NCBI RefSeq assembly: GCF_005876835.1 | Contig: NZ_PPSW01000006.1 | Span: forward strand, 1-64,000 | Reading direction: 5' to 3' | Origin: Pseudoalteromonas phenolica | GTDB taxonomy: Bacteria; Pseudomonadota; Gammaproteobacteria; Enterobacterales; Alteromonadaceae | Length of the DNA: 64,000 nt | In this document: positions 45,461 through 54,252 of the stretch, in pieces | Numbering within the stretch: position 1 is the stretch's first letter | Layout of the letters: each line of letters opens with the position of its first letter | Program-made: the position numbers and the translations under genes | The notes under the pieces: generated by a model | The model's database searches: none | What the model saw: only the letters and a program-made list of their open reading frames with translations | What the model was told of the DNA's origin: nothing

Positions 45461-46090
45461 ATGTTTACAGGCATTATTCAAACAAAAGCAAGTGTAATTT
45501 CAACAAACCTTAATGGTGGTGTACTCAGACTGGTATTGTCAGTTGGCTCTGAATACTTACAGCATCTTGATTTAGGTGCAAGCATTGCCATAAATGGATG
45601 TTGTTTAACGGTTGTAAGTTATGAATTAAATCCGCAAGATGTAGTTGGCCAAGTGGTTTTTGATGTGATTGAAGAAACGCTGAAGTTGACGAATCTTGGT
45701 GAGCTAAAGCGTGGCATGTTTGTAAACTTAGAGCGTTCGGTAACATTTGGCACTGAACTCGGCGGCCATATCGTGTCGGGTCATATTCACTGTACTGCTG
45801 AAATTGAAGATATTGTTGTGAGTGGCAATAACTGCAAAATCTTGCTTGATTTACCTAAAGCGTGGTTGAAGTACATAGTGTATAAAGGGTTTGTCTGTAT
45901 TAATGGTGCAAGCTTGACGGTTGGAGAAACGACTGATACCGGGTTCTGGCTACACTTAATTCCAGAAACCTTGTCGATCACCAACCTTGGACTTGCACAA
46001 GTAGGCGATAAACTTAATATCGAGGTTGATCAGCAAACCTACACAATAGTAAATACAGTAGAAAATTATATGCAAAAGCATATTCAATAA
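45461..46090 (+). CDS. ribE: Riboflavin synthase alpha chain
   Basis: Makes riboflavin from two lumazine molecules. It is 209 aa from the ATG at 45461 (GAGGAG upstream) and begins with the family's 'MFTGIIQ'. The two internal repeats are visible: 'LGASIAINGCCLTVVSYE' with 'LGGHIVSGHI', and 'KGFVCINGASLTVGE' with 'LIPETLSITNLG'. No FMN riboswitch is seen before it, and it stands apart from other rib genes. Confidence 0.93.
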   Translation: MFTGIIQTKASVISTNLNGGVLRLVLSVGSEYLQHLDLGASIAINGCCLTVVSYELNPQDVVGQVVFDVIEETLKLTNLGELKRGMFVNLERSVTFGTELGGHIVSGHIHCTAEIEDIVVSGNNCKILLDLPKAWLKYIVYKGFVCINGASLTVGETTDTGFWLHLIPETLSITNLGLAQVGDKLNIEVDQQTYTIVNTVENYMQKHIQ

Positions 46091-46100
46091 TGGTTTATAC

Positions 46101-46123
46101 GAACAGATCTAAAAGATCTGTTC
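46101..46123. other. Hairpin between ribE and the CPXCG gene
   Basis: GAACAGATCT/AGATCTGTTC with loop AAA, overlapping the 3' end of the CPXCG gene. A convergent 3'-end hairpin without a proper T-run. Confidence 0.5.
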
Positions 46124-46312
46124 GTCATCGCTATCTACATGTAGCTCTAATTTATTTTGTGCATAGTCAATATGCATATTCAAGTGAATGGGGTTGCAAC
46201 ACGCAGCACAATCTTCATACATATCTTGATCGCCTTCGCTTGCATCTAAACTGACAAATACATGATGGCCACAATGTGGACAGCTAATACGTTGTTGATA
46301 TAAAGACTTCAT
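46109..46312 (-). CDS. CPXCG-motif cysteine-rich small protein
   Basis: A 67-aa protein with two zinc-ribbon half-sites, 'ISCPHCGHH' and 'EDCAACCNPI', the defining feature of the CPXCG family; function unknown. The start at 46312 has GGAGG five bases upstream; an in-frame ATG 12 nt earlier would include that ribosome site in the coding part. The C-terminus is acidic. Confidence 0.8.
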   Translation of the reverse strand: MKSLYQQRISCPHCGHHVFVSLDASEGDQDMYEDCAACCNPIHLNMHIDYAQNKLELHVDSDDEQIF

Positions 46313-46393
46313 GGAAGCCTCCATAAATCAAAGAATGTAACTTAAATATAGCAGCTGTCATGAGAATTACATTGTTGTTAAAATTTGTATAGT

Positions 46394-47251
46394 TTAGAGC
46401 TGTTCAAGTATGTGTTTTATTTTCTCTTTCGATTGGTTTATGTAATCACCAGAGAAACGGTTAGCTAACACTAAAAGTGGGTAGAGTTGGTAAATATCTT
46501 TTAAGATAGGCGATAAATTAATTGCAGAGACTGACTGATACCCAGCATAAAACTGATCAGGCAATGTAGCGAATAGTTCGGCTGTTGCAATATCAACAAG
46601 CTTATCACCGTAATAGCAAGCTGGGTCAAGCAACATGGGCTTACCATGATAGAAACGAATATTTCCTTTCCAAAAGTGACCATGTAATAAAGACGGTGTA
46701 ATGTGATGAGGGATATGGGGTTTTATGATATGCACAAATTCATCAATGTCGACCAGTTTTATTGCCTGTTCTGATAAGAGTTGCAGTTGCCAGCCAAGCC
46801 GTTCTTCACCAAAGAATATGTGCCACTTCTTATGCCAATGATTGGGCTGAGGTTGGTCAATAACGTAGTTATCTTCATCTGAGCCAAACATTTCTTGCTC
46901 ACACTTTATGTGCATTTTTGCTAAGGTTTGCCCGCATAAATACCAATTATCCTGAGATGTTAAATCTTCAAGAAACTCTAATACGATAAATGCAAACTCT
47001 TTTGAGGTGCCGAGGGTTATTGTGTCTGCAATGATGAAATCAGAATCTCTGGTGAGGGTATCTCTGGCGTGCTTCTCAGCTTCGAAAAGTTCAATTTGCT
47101 CTATTGGGGCAACTTTGACTAAAAAGCAGTGGTTATCATCAGAAATCTTATAGTGCTTGAAAGCAGAGTGTGTAGTAATTGCGTGTTTTTGGGTTAATTC
47201 AAAAGAGGTATGAATGGCCGCGGAAACTTGTTGTTTGACACATTGCCACAT
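46394..47251 (-). CDS. Fructosamine-kinase-like protein with altered catalytic loop
   Basis: A 285-aa member of the fructosamine/ribulosamine kinase (FN3K, YniA) family, which repairs early glycation by phosphorylating sugar adducts on proteins. The ends of the fold are present: 'HCFLVKVAP' (ATP lysine), 'FGEERLGWQLQ' and 'PMLLDPACYYGDKLVDIA' (metal-binding DPA motif). The catalytic loop reads 'LLHGHFWKGNI' where relatives have HGDLWxGN, so the catalytic aspartate is H192. The codon is CAC, one base from GAC. It may be inactive or altered in activity. No neighbour explains its role. Confidence 0.82.
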   Translation of the reverse strand: MWQCVKQQVSAAIHTSFELTQKHAITTHSAFKHYKISDDNHCFLVKVAPIEQIELFEAEKHARDTLTRDSDFIIADTITLGTSKEFAFIVLEFLEDLTSQDNWYLCGQTLAKMHIKCEQEMFGSDEDNYVIDQPQPNHWHKKWHIFFGEERLGWQLQLLSEQAIKLVDIDEFVHIIKPHIPHHITPSLLHGHFWKGNIRFYHGKPMLLDPACYYGDKLVDIATAELFATLPDQFYAGYQSVSAINLSPILKDIYQLYPLLVLANRFSGDYINQSKEKIKHILEQL

Positions 47252-47408
47252 AAGACAGCTCAGCTTTTTCGATTTGAATACTAAAACTATGGTTTAAATT
47301 TCAAATAACTCAATAAAAGCAAACAAAAATATCCATGATATTTGTGATTGAATCTGTATTTTGCGCAAAAGCATAGTTACAATCCGTGTCCTTAACATGG
47401 GAGGACAA

Positions 47409-48101
47409 ATGAATAAGAGCTACATCACTAACATAATTGCATGTCTATTGGTTTTTATTGGCTATTTTTACCCTCAACCGATTTTATTTTCAGTTGGTAT
47501 ATTTGCTTTGTCTGGTGCAATGACAAACCTTATTGCAATCCATATGTTGTTTGAAAAAGTCCCTTTTTTATATGGCAGCGGGGTTATCACGCTGAAGTTT
47601 AAAGAATTTAAAGCATCTATACGTTCGCTCATTCTTGAGCAATTCTTTACCAAAGAAAAAATAGAATCGGTATTAGAAAGTCAAGGTGACGTAAATCTCA
47701 AACCTGTTATTGAGAAAGTAGATTTAGGCCCAGCCTTCGATAAGTTAGTCACTGTGATTGAAGGATCTCAATTTGGTCCGATGCTAGGTATGTTCGGCGG
47801 AAAAGAAGCCTTAGAGCCAATGCGTGAGTCATTCACTGAGAAGATGCAAGGGGCGATTATAGAGATTACCGAAGAAGAAAAATTTAAGCAGTTATTAAAA
47901 GACGAACTATTTAGCCATGGTGGCTCAGATAAAATTTTCTCCACCATTGAAAAAGCAGTCGATGGTAGGCTTGCTGAGTTAACACCTGTGATGGTGAAAG
48001 ACATTATTCAAAATATGATCAGAACTCATTTGGGTTGGTTAGTTGTTTGGGGCGGTGTATTTGGCGGATTGTTCGGTTTAGTCGCTGCGCTTTTAGGTTA
48101 G
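47409..48101 (+). CDS. DUF445 family membrane protein
   Basis: A 230-aa protein with N-terminal hydrophobic helices ('IIACLLVFIGYFYPQPILFSVGIFALSGAMTNLIAIHMLF') and a C-terminal helix ('LGWLVVWGGVFGGLFGLVAALL') around a helical, charged middle. This is the DUF445 layout (YheB-like); function unknown. The ATG at 47409 follows GGGAGG; earlier in-frame ATGs lack this. Confidence 0.8.
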   Translation: MNKSYITNIIACLLVFIGYFYPQPILFSVGIFALSGAMTNLIAIHMLFEKVPFLYGSGVITLKFKEFKASIRSLILEQFFTKEKIESVLESQGDVNLKPVIEKVDLGPAFDKLVTVIEGSQFGPMLGMFGGKEALEPMRESFTEKMQGAIIEITEEEKFKQLLKDELFSHGGSDKIFSTIEKAVDGRLAELTPVMVKDIIQNMIRTHLGWLVVWGGVFGGLFGLVAALLG

Positions 48102-48108
48102 AGAATAG

Positions 48109-48142
48109 AATGCGTCAAATAAGATAATTTGACGCATTTTGT
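48109..48142. terminator. Terminator between DUF445 and DUF3718 genes
   Basis: Stem AATGCGTCAAAT/ATTTGACGCATT (48109-48120 with 48127-48138), then TT-rich sequence; convergent genes may share it. Confidence 0.8.
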
Positions 48143-48170
48143 TCGTAAAGCATATAAATCATACCCGCAG

Positions 48171-48536
48171 TTATCTTGAACCAGCAACAACAAGTACTTT
48201 CTGATCGCGTTTAGCTGCTAAGTCTCTAATGGTTGTGACAGTATTCAAATCAAGGTTGAGAAATTTAGCACTGTTTTCTAAATCATAAGTTGCGGCAAAT
48301 TTAGCGACGCTTAAATCATTACAGGTTAACTTGTTTACTAGTGAGTGCTTTTTAATGCGCACATCTTTCATTGTTTGCGAGAGTGCTAGTTTGTCGTCTT
48401 TCGCAACTGCCATACATAGTTGAGTGCCAATTGAGTTGTCGGCAGCTGTAAATTCGGTTGCATTTGCATTAGTTGCTACAAATGTTGATGTTGCTAGAAG
48501 TAAAGTTACACCTAATGTAGTTAAAGTATTCATCAT
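48171..48536 (-). CDS. Small exported protein, DUF3718 type
   Basis: A 121-aa protein with a signal peptide ('LGVTLLLATSTFVATNANA') and a mature region with two cysteines ('GTQLCMAVAKDD', 'NKLTCNDLSVAKFAATYD') likely joined by a disulfide. It fits the DUF3718 family; function unknown. Either of the first two ATGs may be used. Confidence 0.65.
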   Translation of the reverse strand: MMNTLTTLGVTLLLATSTFVATNANATEFTAADNSIGTQLCMAVAKDDKLALSQTMKDVRIKKHSLVNKLTCNDLSVAKFAATYDLENSAKFLNLDLNTVTTIRDLAAKRDQKVLVVAGSR

Positions 48537-49135
48537 TTTGCTCCATGTGTTTATGAGATACAGGTTTAGTATTACCTGTTCTCGAACAGAATGCTGTAAA
48601 ACAAAATCGACAGAATGTAATGAAATGTGTTTTATGTTTCCGTTTGATTAACTTGTTGTTTTATCAGTTTTTTATCTTTCAGATATGTAAATGAGACACA
48701 GAAAAAAATTGTAGATATTTCATTGTTAACAGCCTGTTTTCAAAATTTGTACCTTGTATTATCTGAAAGTATTTATTTGCAACGGTAAATGGCAAAATGT
48801 GTCATTTACGACATACTTTTCGGTAATTCTTACAACTCATTTTTTAAACCTTTTTTGTAATACCAATCCTCAATAATACTTAATCATTTTGAGGGACTAA
48901 AACTGACGCTAGCATCGTTGAAAATTTCTTATTTAGAACAACTAAAAGGCAAAATTTCCGCCTTGCTATCGACAAGTTTTATTTGCTTCAAAATAGATCA
49001 CTTAATTAAGAGGATTGGTATAAGCTAGTTATATGGCGTAAAAATGTAATATTTCATCGTAAATCATTGAAGTGACAGTTAGACACGTCGTAACCTATTA
49101 ATGACAAACTAAAATCAACAAACTGAGATAACCTT
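48537..49135. other. 600-bp intergenic region with a repeat element
   Basis: Between the DUF3718 start and the first amidohydrolase. It holds the element at 48860-49021 and flanking AT-rich sequence with no convincing gene. The promoters of both flanking genes must lie here. Confidence 0.6.
48860..49021. repeat. Miniature inverted-repeat element, complete copy B (162 bp)
   Basis: It begins ATACCAATCCTC (48860-48871) and ends GAGGATTGGTAT (49010-49021), a perfect 12-bp terminal inverted repeat with TA-like flanks. There is no ORF inside. The left two-thirds matches the window's first 107 bases in inverted orientation; a short derivative is at 31026-31072. Size, ends and dispersal fit a MITE. 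Confidence 0.8.
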
Positions 49136-50518
49136 ATGCAAAAATTTGCAATGTCTACGGTTGTACTTGCACTTGCTGCAGCTTTATCTGGATGTCAGGA
49201 TAAAGGCCCGCAAAAAGAGTTTGTATCAATCGAAAAAAATCCATATCCGAGTACTTATAAGCCAGTATCTAATAAATCAGTGTTAATTACTGATGCCACT
49301 GTACTTACCGGTACGGGTGAGCGTTTAGAAAGTGCTGACGTATATATTGTTGACGGTAAAATTCAACAAGTAGGTAAAGACTTAGCTGTTCAAGCTGACA
49401 CTACAGTAGATGCAGCTGGTAAATGGGTAACACCAGGTATCATAGATGTTCACTCACATCTTGGTGCATATCCAAGCCCGTCTGTTGAGTCACACCAAGA
49501 CGGTAATGAAATGATCAGCCCGAACACTGCTGAAGTGTGGGTTGAGCACTCGGTATGGCCACAAGATCCTGGTTTCAACCGTGCTCGTGAAGGCGGTATT
49601 ACTACGCTTCAAATCTTACCAGGTTCAGCTAACTTATTTGGTGGTCGTGCTGTAACACTTAAAAATGTGCCAGCACATACCATGCAGGCAATGAAATTCC
49701 CTGAAGCACCATACGGTCTAAAAATGGCATGTGGTGAAAACCCGAAACGCGTTTATGGTCGTAAAGGCGTTGCGCCATATACACGTATGGGTAACATGGC
49801 CGGCTACCGTCAAGCTTGGATTGAAGCAACAGAATATAAAGCGGCTTGGGAACAATATGAAGCTGCTTATAAAGCTGGTTTGAACCCAACAGCCCCTGAG
49901 CGTGATATTAAGTACGATACGTTACGTGGTGTATTAGACGGTGAAATTTTAATTCATAACCACTGTTATAAAGCAGAAGAAATGGCGATGATGATCGACC
50001 TATCTAAAGAGTTTGGTTATCACGCTGGTACTTTCCACCACGGTATTGAAGCGTATAAAGTCGCTGACTTACTCGCTGAAAACGGCAACTGTGCGGCGCT
50101 TTGGCCAGATTGGTGGGGCTTCAAGATGGAAGCGTATGACATGGTCCAAGAAAACGTGGCTATCGTTGATGCAGTTAAGAACTCATGTGCTGTTGTTCAT
50201 TCAGATTCAGACACGACAATTCAGCGTCTAAACCAAGAAGCTGCAAAAATCATGTACACAGCGAACCAAAATGGTTTCAATCTAACTGAAGAGCACGCCA
50301 TTAAGTGGATCACTTACAATGCAGCTAAATCATTAGGTGTTGCAGATAAAACAGGTTCACTTGAAGCGGGCAAACAAGCTGATGTTGTAATTTGGGATAA
50401 AAACCCGTTCAGCGTATACAGTAAAGCTCAAGAAGTTTACGTTGATGGTGCAAAAGTATATGACCGCAACGACGAAAAGTATCAAGCAGTCAGTGACTTT
50501 ATGTTAGGTCAGCGATAG
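49136..50518 (+). CDS. Lipoprotein amidohydrolase (imidazolonepropionase-like), active-site complete
   Basis: A 460-aa metal-dependent hydrolase with a lipoprotein signal ('LALAAALSGCQDK'). The TIM-barrel metal residues are present: HxH in 'IIDVHSHLGAYP', histidines in 'LIHNHCYKAEEM' and 'TFHHGIEAYKV', and the aspartate in 'VVHSDSDTTIQRL'. The barrel is flanked by the usual beta-sandwich pieces ('TVDAAGKWVTPG', 'LEAGKQADVVIWD'). The substrate is unknown; cyclic amides or dipeptide-like compounds are likely. The next amidohydrolase gene follows after 9 nt in the same operon. Confidence 0.87.
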   Translation: MQKFAMSTVVLALAAALSGCQDKGPQKEFVSIEKNPYPSTYKPVSNKSVLITDATVLTGTGERLESADVYIVDGKIQQVGKDLAVQADTTVDAAGKWVTPGIIDVHSHLGAYPSPSVESHQDGNEMISPNTAEVWVEHSVWPQDPGFNRAREGGITTLQILPGSANLFGGRAVTLKNVPAHTMQAMKFPEAPYGLKMACGENPKRVYGRKGVAPYTRMGNMAGYRQAWIEATEYKAAWEQYEAAYKAGLNPTAPERDIKYDTLRGVLDGEILIHNHCYKAEEMAMMIDLSKEFGYHAGTFHHGIEAYKVADLLAENGNCAALWPDWWGFKMEAYDMVQENVAIVDAVKNSCAVVHSDSDTTIQRLNQEAAKIMYTANQNGFNLTEEHAIKWITYNAAKSLGVADKTGSLEAGKQADVVIWDKNPFSVYSKAQEVYVDGAKVYDRNDEKYQAVSDFMLGQR

Positions 50519-50527
50519 GAGTAAAGC

Positions 50528-51766
50528 ATGAAAAAGTTTAATTTATCTTTGGTAACAGGTGCTTTACTTGCGAGCTCGGCAGCATTTGCACAAGTTACGG
50601 CAATTACGAATGCCACAGTTCATACTATGACTGATAAAGGTGTACTTAAAGACGCCACAGTACTAATCGAAGACGGTAAAATCATTGCGATTAATCCATC
50701 ATCAGTATCAGCAGACGTAACAATCGATGCGCAAGACAAAATCTTAACGCCTGGTTTCATTGGTTCAATGAATCAAGTGGGTTTGGTTGAAGTGGGAGCC
50801 GTTTCACGCTCAAACGATGGCTATGACAAGAAAGCGAGTGCAATGTTTGATGCAAGCACAGCATTCAACCCGCGCTCTTCGTTAATTCCTTATGCGCGTA
50901 AAGGTGGTCTAACACAAAACGTGGTTGTACCACGTGGTGGTGAGAGCATTTTCTCAGGTTTAAGCTTTGTAACAGACCTTACTGGTGACTTTGAAAGTGT
51001 TACAGCTACAGAGACAGCCTTGATTGTGCGCTTAGGTGCAAAGAGCAGTGGTTCTCGTGCAGTGTCTTTAAAGCAGCTAGTTGACAAACTTGAAGGTCAA
51101 CAAAAGAAATTAGCTAAGAAAGACAAAAAAGAGGATAAGAAAGACGAGCCTAGTAAAGAAGAGCAGGTTTTAACAAAAGTTCTTAAAGGCGAGCTACCTG
51201 TTATTACTAAAGTATCTCGTGCATCAGACATTTTAGAGTTGTTAAAGGTTAAAAAGCAGTTTGGCTTAAACCTAGTGCTTTGGAATGCTGAAGATGCGCC
51301 TTTGGTAAAAACTCAGATCTCAGAAAGCAACACGCCGGTTATCTTAAGCGCGGTTAGCAATTTACCTAGTGACTTTGATTCGCTTCACGCAAGTCTTGAA
51401 ACAGCGGGTGAGCTTGAAAAAGCGGGTGTTAAAGTTCTTTTAGCAGTGGGTTCAGACTCAAGCCATAACGTATATCAACTTCGTTTTGATGCGGGTATTG
51501 CTGTTGCAAATGGCATGAGCCATGACGGTGCATTAAAAGCAGTAACAAGCAATATTGCAGATGTATTTGGTCTGAATGCAGGTAAAGTAGCGAAAGGTCA
51601 ACGCGCTGATTTAGTTCTTTGGAGCGCAGATCCATTTGAATTCAGCACAAGTATTGAATCAATGTGGATCAACGGCGAAAAAGTGAACACGAATGATTCA
51701 CGCCACGATAAGCTACGTGATCGTTACAATACTCCTTCAGATATGCCGCGAGCATATACTAAGTAA
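50528..51766 (+). CDS. Exported amidohydrolase-like protein lacking the metal site
   Basis: A 412-aa protein with a signal peptide ('LSLVTGALLASSAAFA'). It keeps the amidohydrolase beta-sandwich ('TIDAQDKILTPGFIG', 'VAKGQRADLVLWSADPF'), but where the HxH should be it reads 'GFIGSMNQVGLVEVG', and no later metal histidines are evident. A lysine-rich insert ('LAKKDKKEDKKDEPSKEE') lies near residue 200. It is probably non-catalytic and may pair with the complete enzyme encoded 9 nt upstream. Confidence 0.82.
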   Translation: MKKFNLSLVTGALLASSAAFAQVTAITNATVHTMTDKGVLKDATVLIEDGKIIAINPSSVSADVTIDAQDKILTPGFIGSMNQVGLVEVGAVSRSNDGYDKKASAMFDASTAFNPRSSLIPYARKGGLTQNVVVPRGGESIFSGLSFVTDLTGDFESVTATETALIVRLGAKSSGSRAVSLKQLVDKLEGQQKKLAKKDKKEDKKDEPSKEEQVLTKVLKGELPVITKVSRASDILELLKVKKQFGLNLVLWNAEDAPLVKTQISESNTPVILSAVSNLPSDFDSLHASLETAGELEKAGVKVLLAVGSDSSHNVYQLRFDAGIAVANGMSHDGALKAVTSNIADVFGLNAGKVAKGQRADLVLWSADPFEFSTSIESMWINGEKVNTNDSRHDKLRDRYNTPSDMPRAYTK

Positions 51767-51780
51767 GGTATTAAAATGAG

Positions 51781-51808
51781 AAAGGGCTGATAATCAGCCC
51801 TTTTTTTA
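51781..51808 (+). terminator. Terminator after the amidohydrolase pair
   Basis: Stem AAAGGGCTGA/TCAGCCCTTT with loop TAA, then T-run. Confidence 0.88.
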
Positions 51809-51830
51809 TAATTAAATTTTGATTAGATGC

Positions 51831-52160
51831 TTAAATGCACCGCGCAGGTTTTGGTAAACCGGCTATTTTGGTCGCTTGTTTAGCTGGACCTTTTGGAAAT
51901 AGTTTGTATAAATACATACTATTGCCTTTATCTTCACCAAGCACTTTGGCCATGGCTTTCACGAGCATACGGATTGCAGGGCTAGTGTTGTACTCTTCAT
52001 AAAAGTCTCTGACAAAACGCACAACTTCCCAGTGAGCTTCTGATAGCTCGATATTTTCTTCAGCAGCAATAATAGGCGCTAATGCTTCGCACCACTGTGT
52101 GTGGTCAAGCAAGTAACCTTGCTTATCGGTCTCTATTTGGATGTTATTAAATTCAATCAT
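51831..52160 (-). CDS. tusE: TusE/DsrC family sulfur carrier
   Basis: A 109-aa sulfur-relay protein that accepts sulfur from TusBCD and passes it to MnmA for 2-thiouridine in tRNA. '[32 protein letters not shown]' is the DsrC/TusE core, and the C-terminal arm ends 'LPKPARCI' with the active cysteine next to last. Last gene of tusDCBE. Confidence 0.93.
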   Translation of the reverse strand: MIEFNNIQIETDKQGYLLDHTQWCEALAPIIAAEENIELSEAHWEVVRFVRDFYEEYNTSPAIRMLVKAMAKVLGEDKGNSMYLYKLFPKGPAKQATKIAGLPKPARCI

Positions 52161-52161
52161 A

Positions 52162-52428
52162 TTACCAATTTACTGTGTTGTTGGTGGTGATTAGCTCGAC
52201 CCATGTTGAGTCGTCAACTAAGTTAACAGCGTTTGAAGTTTCAATATTTCGAAGCTCAACACAAGTTTTTAATAAATAAATATTCTTCACTTGTAGTGAC
52301 GTAAACGAGCGCCAATCAAAGCAAGCATCACCGGTTAATAAAACCTGGTTAGCGTTATTTTGGAGCAGCGCAATTGTTGTAGCACTATATTTACTGAATG
52401 GCTTTGAGAAAATATGAACAGTACTCAT
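52162..52428 (-). CDS. tusB: Sulfurtransferase complex subunit TusB
   Basis: An 88-aa DsrH-like protein, part of the TusBCD hexamer in tRNA thiolation. Pattern '[13 protein letters not shown]' and '[13 protein letters not shown]'. The short length is normal. Its start overlaps the tusC stop by 4 nt (ATGA), and its stop is immediately before tusE. Confidence 0.85.
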   Translation of the reverse strand: MSTVHIFSKPFSKYSATTIALLQNNANQVLLTGDACFDWRSFTSLQVKNIYLLKTCVELRNIETSNAVNLVDDSTWVELITTNNTVNW

Positions 52429-52784
52429 GATAAAACCACCGTATGATCTTGCTTAGAAATTAGTGATTGCTGCTTTTCTAAAGAGAGTGAGGTGACCTCG
52501 ATACTTAAATTATCGGAAGTCATCGCATACTTTTTAAGGCTTTCAGCACACACATAGACTTGTTCAACATCATAGATTTCAAGCGTCTTAAGGGTTTTAA
52601 AAAAATCTTTTAAACCTGAATTTGAGAGATTGTAGCCGGCTTTTAAAGCTAAAACAGCATCATCTTTAAATAACCAACTGATGTTTTGCTCAATGGCTGC
52701 AAAAATTAAGCACGTATCCAATGATTCGCGAATATGCATTTTATCGAAAGGGGCTTTATTGCTGATGACTAAGATATTCTTCAT
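52425..52784 (-). CDS. tusC: Sulfurtransferase complex subunit TusC
   Basis: A 119-aa DsrF-like protein (same length as E. coli TusC), opening 'MKNILVISNKAPFD' and containing 'RESLDTCLIFAAIEQNISWLFKDDAVLAL'. The start at 52784 overlaps the tusD stop as ATGA; an ATG 15 nt earlier is less likely. Confidence 0.88.
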   Translation of the reverse strand: MKNILVISNKAPFDKMHIRESLDTCLIFAAIEQNISWLFKDDAVLALKAGYNLSNSGLKDFFKTLKTLEIYDVEQVYVCAESLKKYAMTSDNLSIEVTSLSLEKQQSLISKQDHTVVLS

Positions 52785-53134
52785 TTGAATTGCACCCATT
52801 TATCAGCTTTTGCTGCCAACATTGAAAACTCAGCCAGACCTGCGACTTTAAAGCTACCCGTGTTATCAATATCAATACCACGTTTTTCTGCTGCTGTTAC
52901 ACACAGTAAAATAGGGATGTTTAAAGTGTGTAATAATTGCCAAGTCTCTACAAGAGCAAACTCGTCACTAGCGAGTTGAATATTTTGGTTGGCGTGATAC
53001 ACACCATCTTGGTACAAGAAAATACAATCAATCTGATGACCAGCTTGTAAAGCAGCATCAACAAACCGTTTTAAAAGGAATACATTGTGGTGATCATCAA
53101 CACCAGAATGCAGTGACAAGACGAAATTGCGCAA
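52781..53134 (-). CDS. tusD: Sulfurtransferase complex subunit TusD
   Basis: A 117-aa DsrE-like protein; its cysteine in 'ILLCVTAAEKRGI' is the sulfur acceptor of TusBCD. 'IFLYQDGVYHANQN' is a TusD signature. First gene of the four-gene unit; it lies just downstream of the BI-1 family gene but is separated from it by a terminator. Confidence 0.9.
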   Translation of the reverse strand: MRNFVLSLHSGVDDHHNVFLLKRFVDAALQAGHQIDCIFLYQDGVYHANQNIQLASDEFALVETWQLLHTLNIPILLCVTAAEKRGIDIDNTGSFKVAGLAEFSMLAAKADKWVQFK

Positions 53135-53148
53135 ATTTTTCTCATAAA

Positions 53149-53170
53149 AAAAGCCCCAGATGGGGCTTAT
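53149..53170 (-). terminator. Terminator after the BI-1 family gene
   Basis: Stem AAGCCCCA/TGGGGCTT (53151-53158 with 53161-53168); on the minus strand it is followed by a T-run. Confidence 0.85.
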
Positions 53171-53188
53171 TTTAACAAAACTTATGAC

Positions 53189-53857
53189 TTAGTCATCATT
53201 TGACATGCCAAGAAGTTGAAGTAGTGATACGAACAGGTTGTAGATGTTCAGGTAAAGACTTACCGTCGCCATTACATAGTTTGTTTCGCCACCGTTAACG
53301 ATACGGCTAGTATCAAATAAAATCATACCTGACATCAGCAATACAACCGCAGCGTTAATAGCCATAAACGCAACTGAACTACCAATGAAAAGGTTTACTA
53401 GGCTTGAGATTACAACCACGATTAAACCAACTGTTAAGAAACCGCCCATGAACGAGAAGTCTTTTTTAGTTGTTAACGCGTACGCTGAAAGACCGAAGAA
53501 AATCAGAGCTGTAGAACCTAGAGCTTGAGTAATAAGTAGGCCACCATTTGGCATTGCTGCATAGTGAGCAAGTAGAGGACCTAAACCAAAACCCATAATA
53601 CCAGTGAAAAGGAATACTAGACCGATTGCTGATGATGAATTGGCTTTTTTCTGAATTACGAAGATCAAACCAAAACCAATCAACGAGCAAACCAGGCCAG
53701 TGAAGCGTGGTAATGCCATTGTCATTGAAATAGCGGCCGTCACTGCACTAAATGCCAGTGTCATAGCCAGTAGGAAATAAGTATTTTTTAAAACCTTGTT
53801 CGTTTCAATTGTCGACATTACCGGTTTAGCGGCGCCGTACGAATGATTGAATGCCAT
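53189..53857 (-). CDS. Bax inhibitor-1/YccA family membrane protein
   Basis: A 222-aa protein with seven hydrophobic helices, of the YccA/BI-1 family; E. coli YccA binds and inhibits the FtsH protease, while other members act as ion leak channels. 'VLKNTYFLLAMTLAFSAVTA', 'GFGLGPLLAHYAAM' and 'LMSGMILFDTSRIVNGGETNYVMATVSLYLNIYNLFVSLLQLLG' are the conserved stretches. Start at 53857 (AAGGAG, 7 nt spacer). Its position beside tusDCBE is conserved in related species. Confidence 0.88.
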   Translation of the reverse strand: MAFNHSYGAAKPVMSTIETNKVLKNTYFLLAMTLAFSAVTAAISMTMALPRFTGLVCSLIGFGLIFVIQKKANSSSAIGLVFLFTGIMGFGLGPLLAHYAAMPNGGLLITQALGSTALIFFGLSAYALTTKKDFSFMGGFLTVGLIVVVISSLVNLFIGSSVAFMAINAAVVLLMSGMILFDTSRIVNGGETNYVMATVSLYLNIYNLFVSLLQLLGMSNDD

Positions 53858-54080
53858 GGTTAAACTCCTTAAATGAAACAAATGTTCCGATAAATGAACT
53901 ACCTAAGAGTATCAAGTCTTATAAATGTGGGCAAATATAGTTATTCAAATACCCGATCGGTTTTTTTTGGGTCAAACACAATAAAAACCTGATTTCGATA
54001 TACTGAATGACCATTTTCGCTGAAATAACAAACGTTGTGTCCTTTTTTTGCTCGGTTAAACAAAAAGTTGAAAAAAAAGC

Positions 54081-54109
54081 TTCACAACTGCCTCAGCTTT
54101 CCCTATTAT
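54081..54109 (+). promoter_or_regulatory. Promoter of the tRNA-Ser pair
   Basis: TTCACA (54081-54086), a 17-nt spacer and TATTAT (54104-54109), followed by a GC-rich discriminator (TCGCCCCGC), typical of growth-rate-controlled stable-RNA promoters. Confidence 0.75.
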
Positions 54110-54121
54110 TCGCCCCGCTGC

Positions 54122-54212
54122 GGAGAGATGGCTGAGTGGTTGAAAGCACCGGTCTTGAAAACCGGCATACGTTAATAGCGTATCTAGGGTTCAAATCCCT
54201 ATCTCTCCGCCA
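54122..54212 (+). tRNA. tRNA-Ser (anticodon TGA), copy 1
   Basis: A 91-nt class II tRNA with acceptor GGAGAGA/TCTCTCC, anticodon stem CCGGT/ACCGG around CTTGAAA (anticodon TGA), a long variable arm, and encoded CCA. Confidence 0.96.
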
Positions 54213-54252
54213 CTAATTTTGACTTTTTGAACAATCAAAAAGTTCCGACTTC

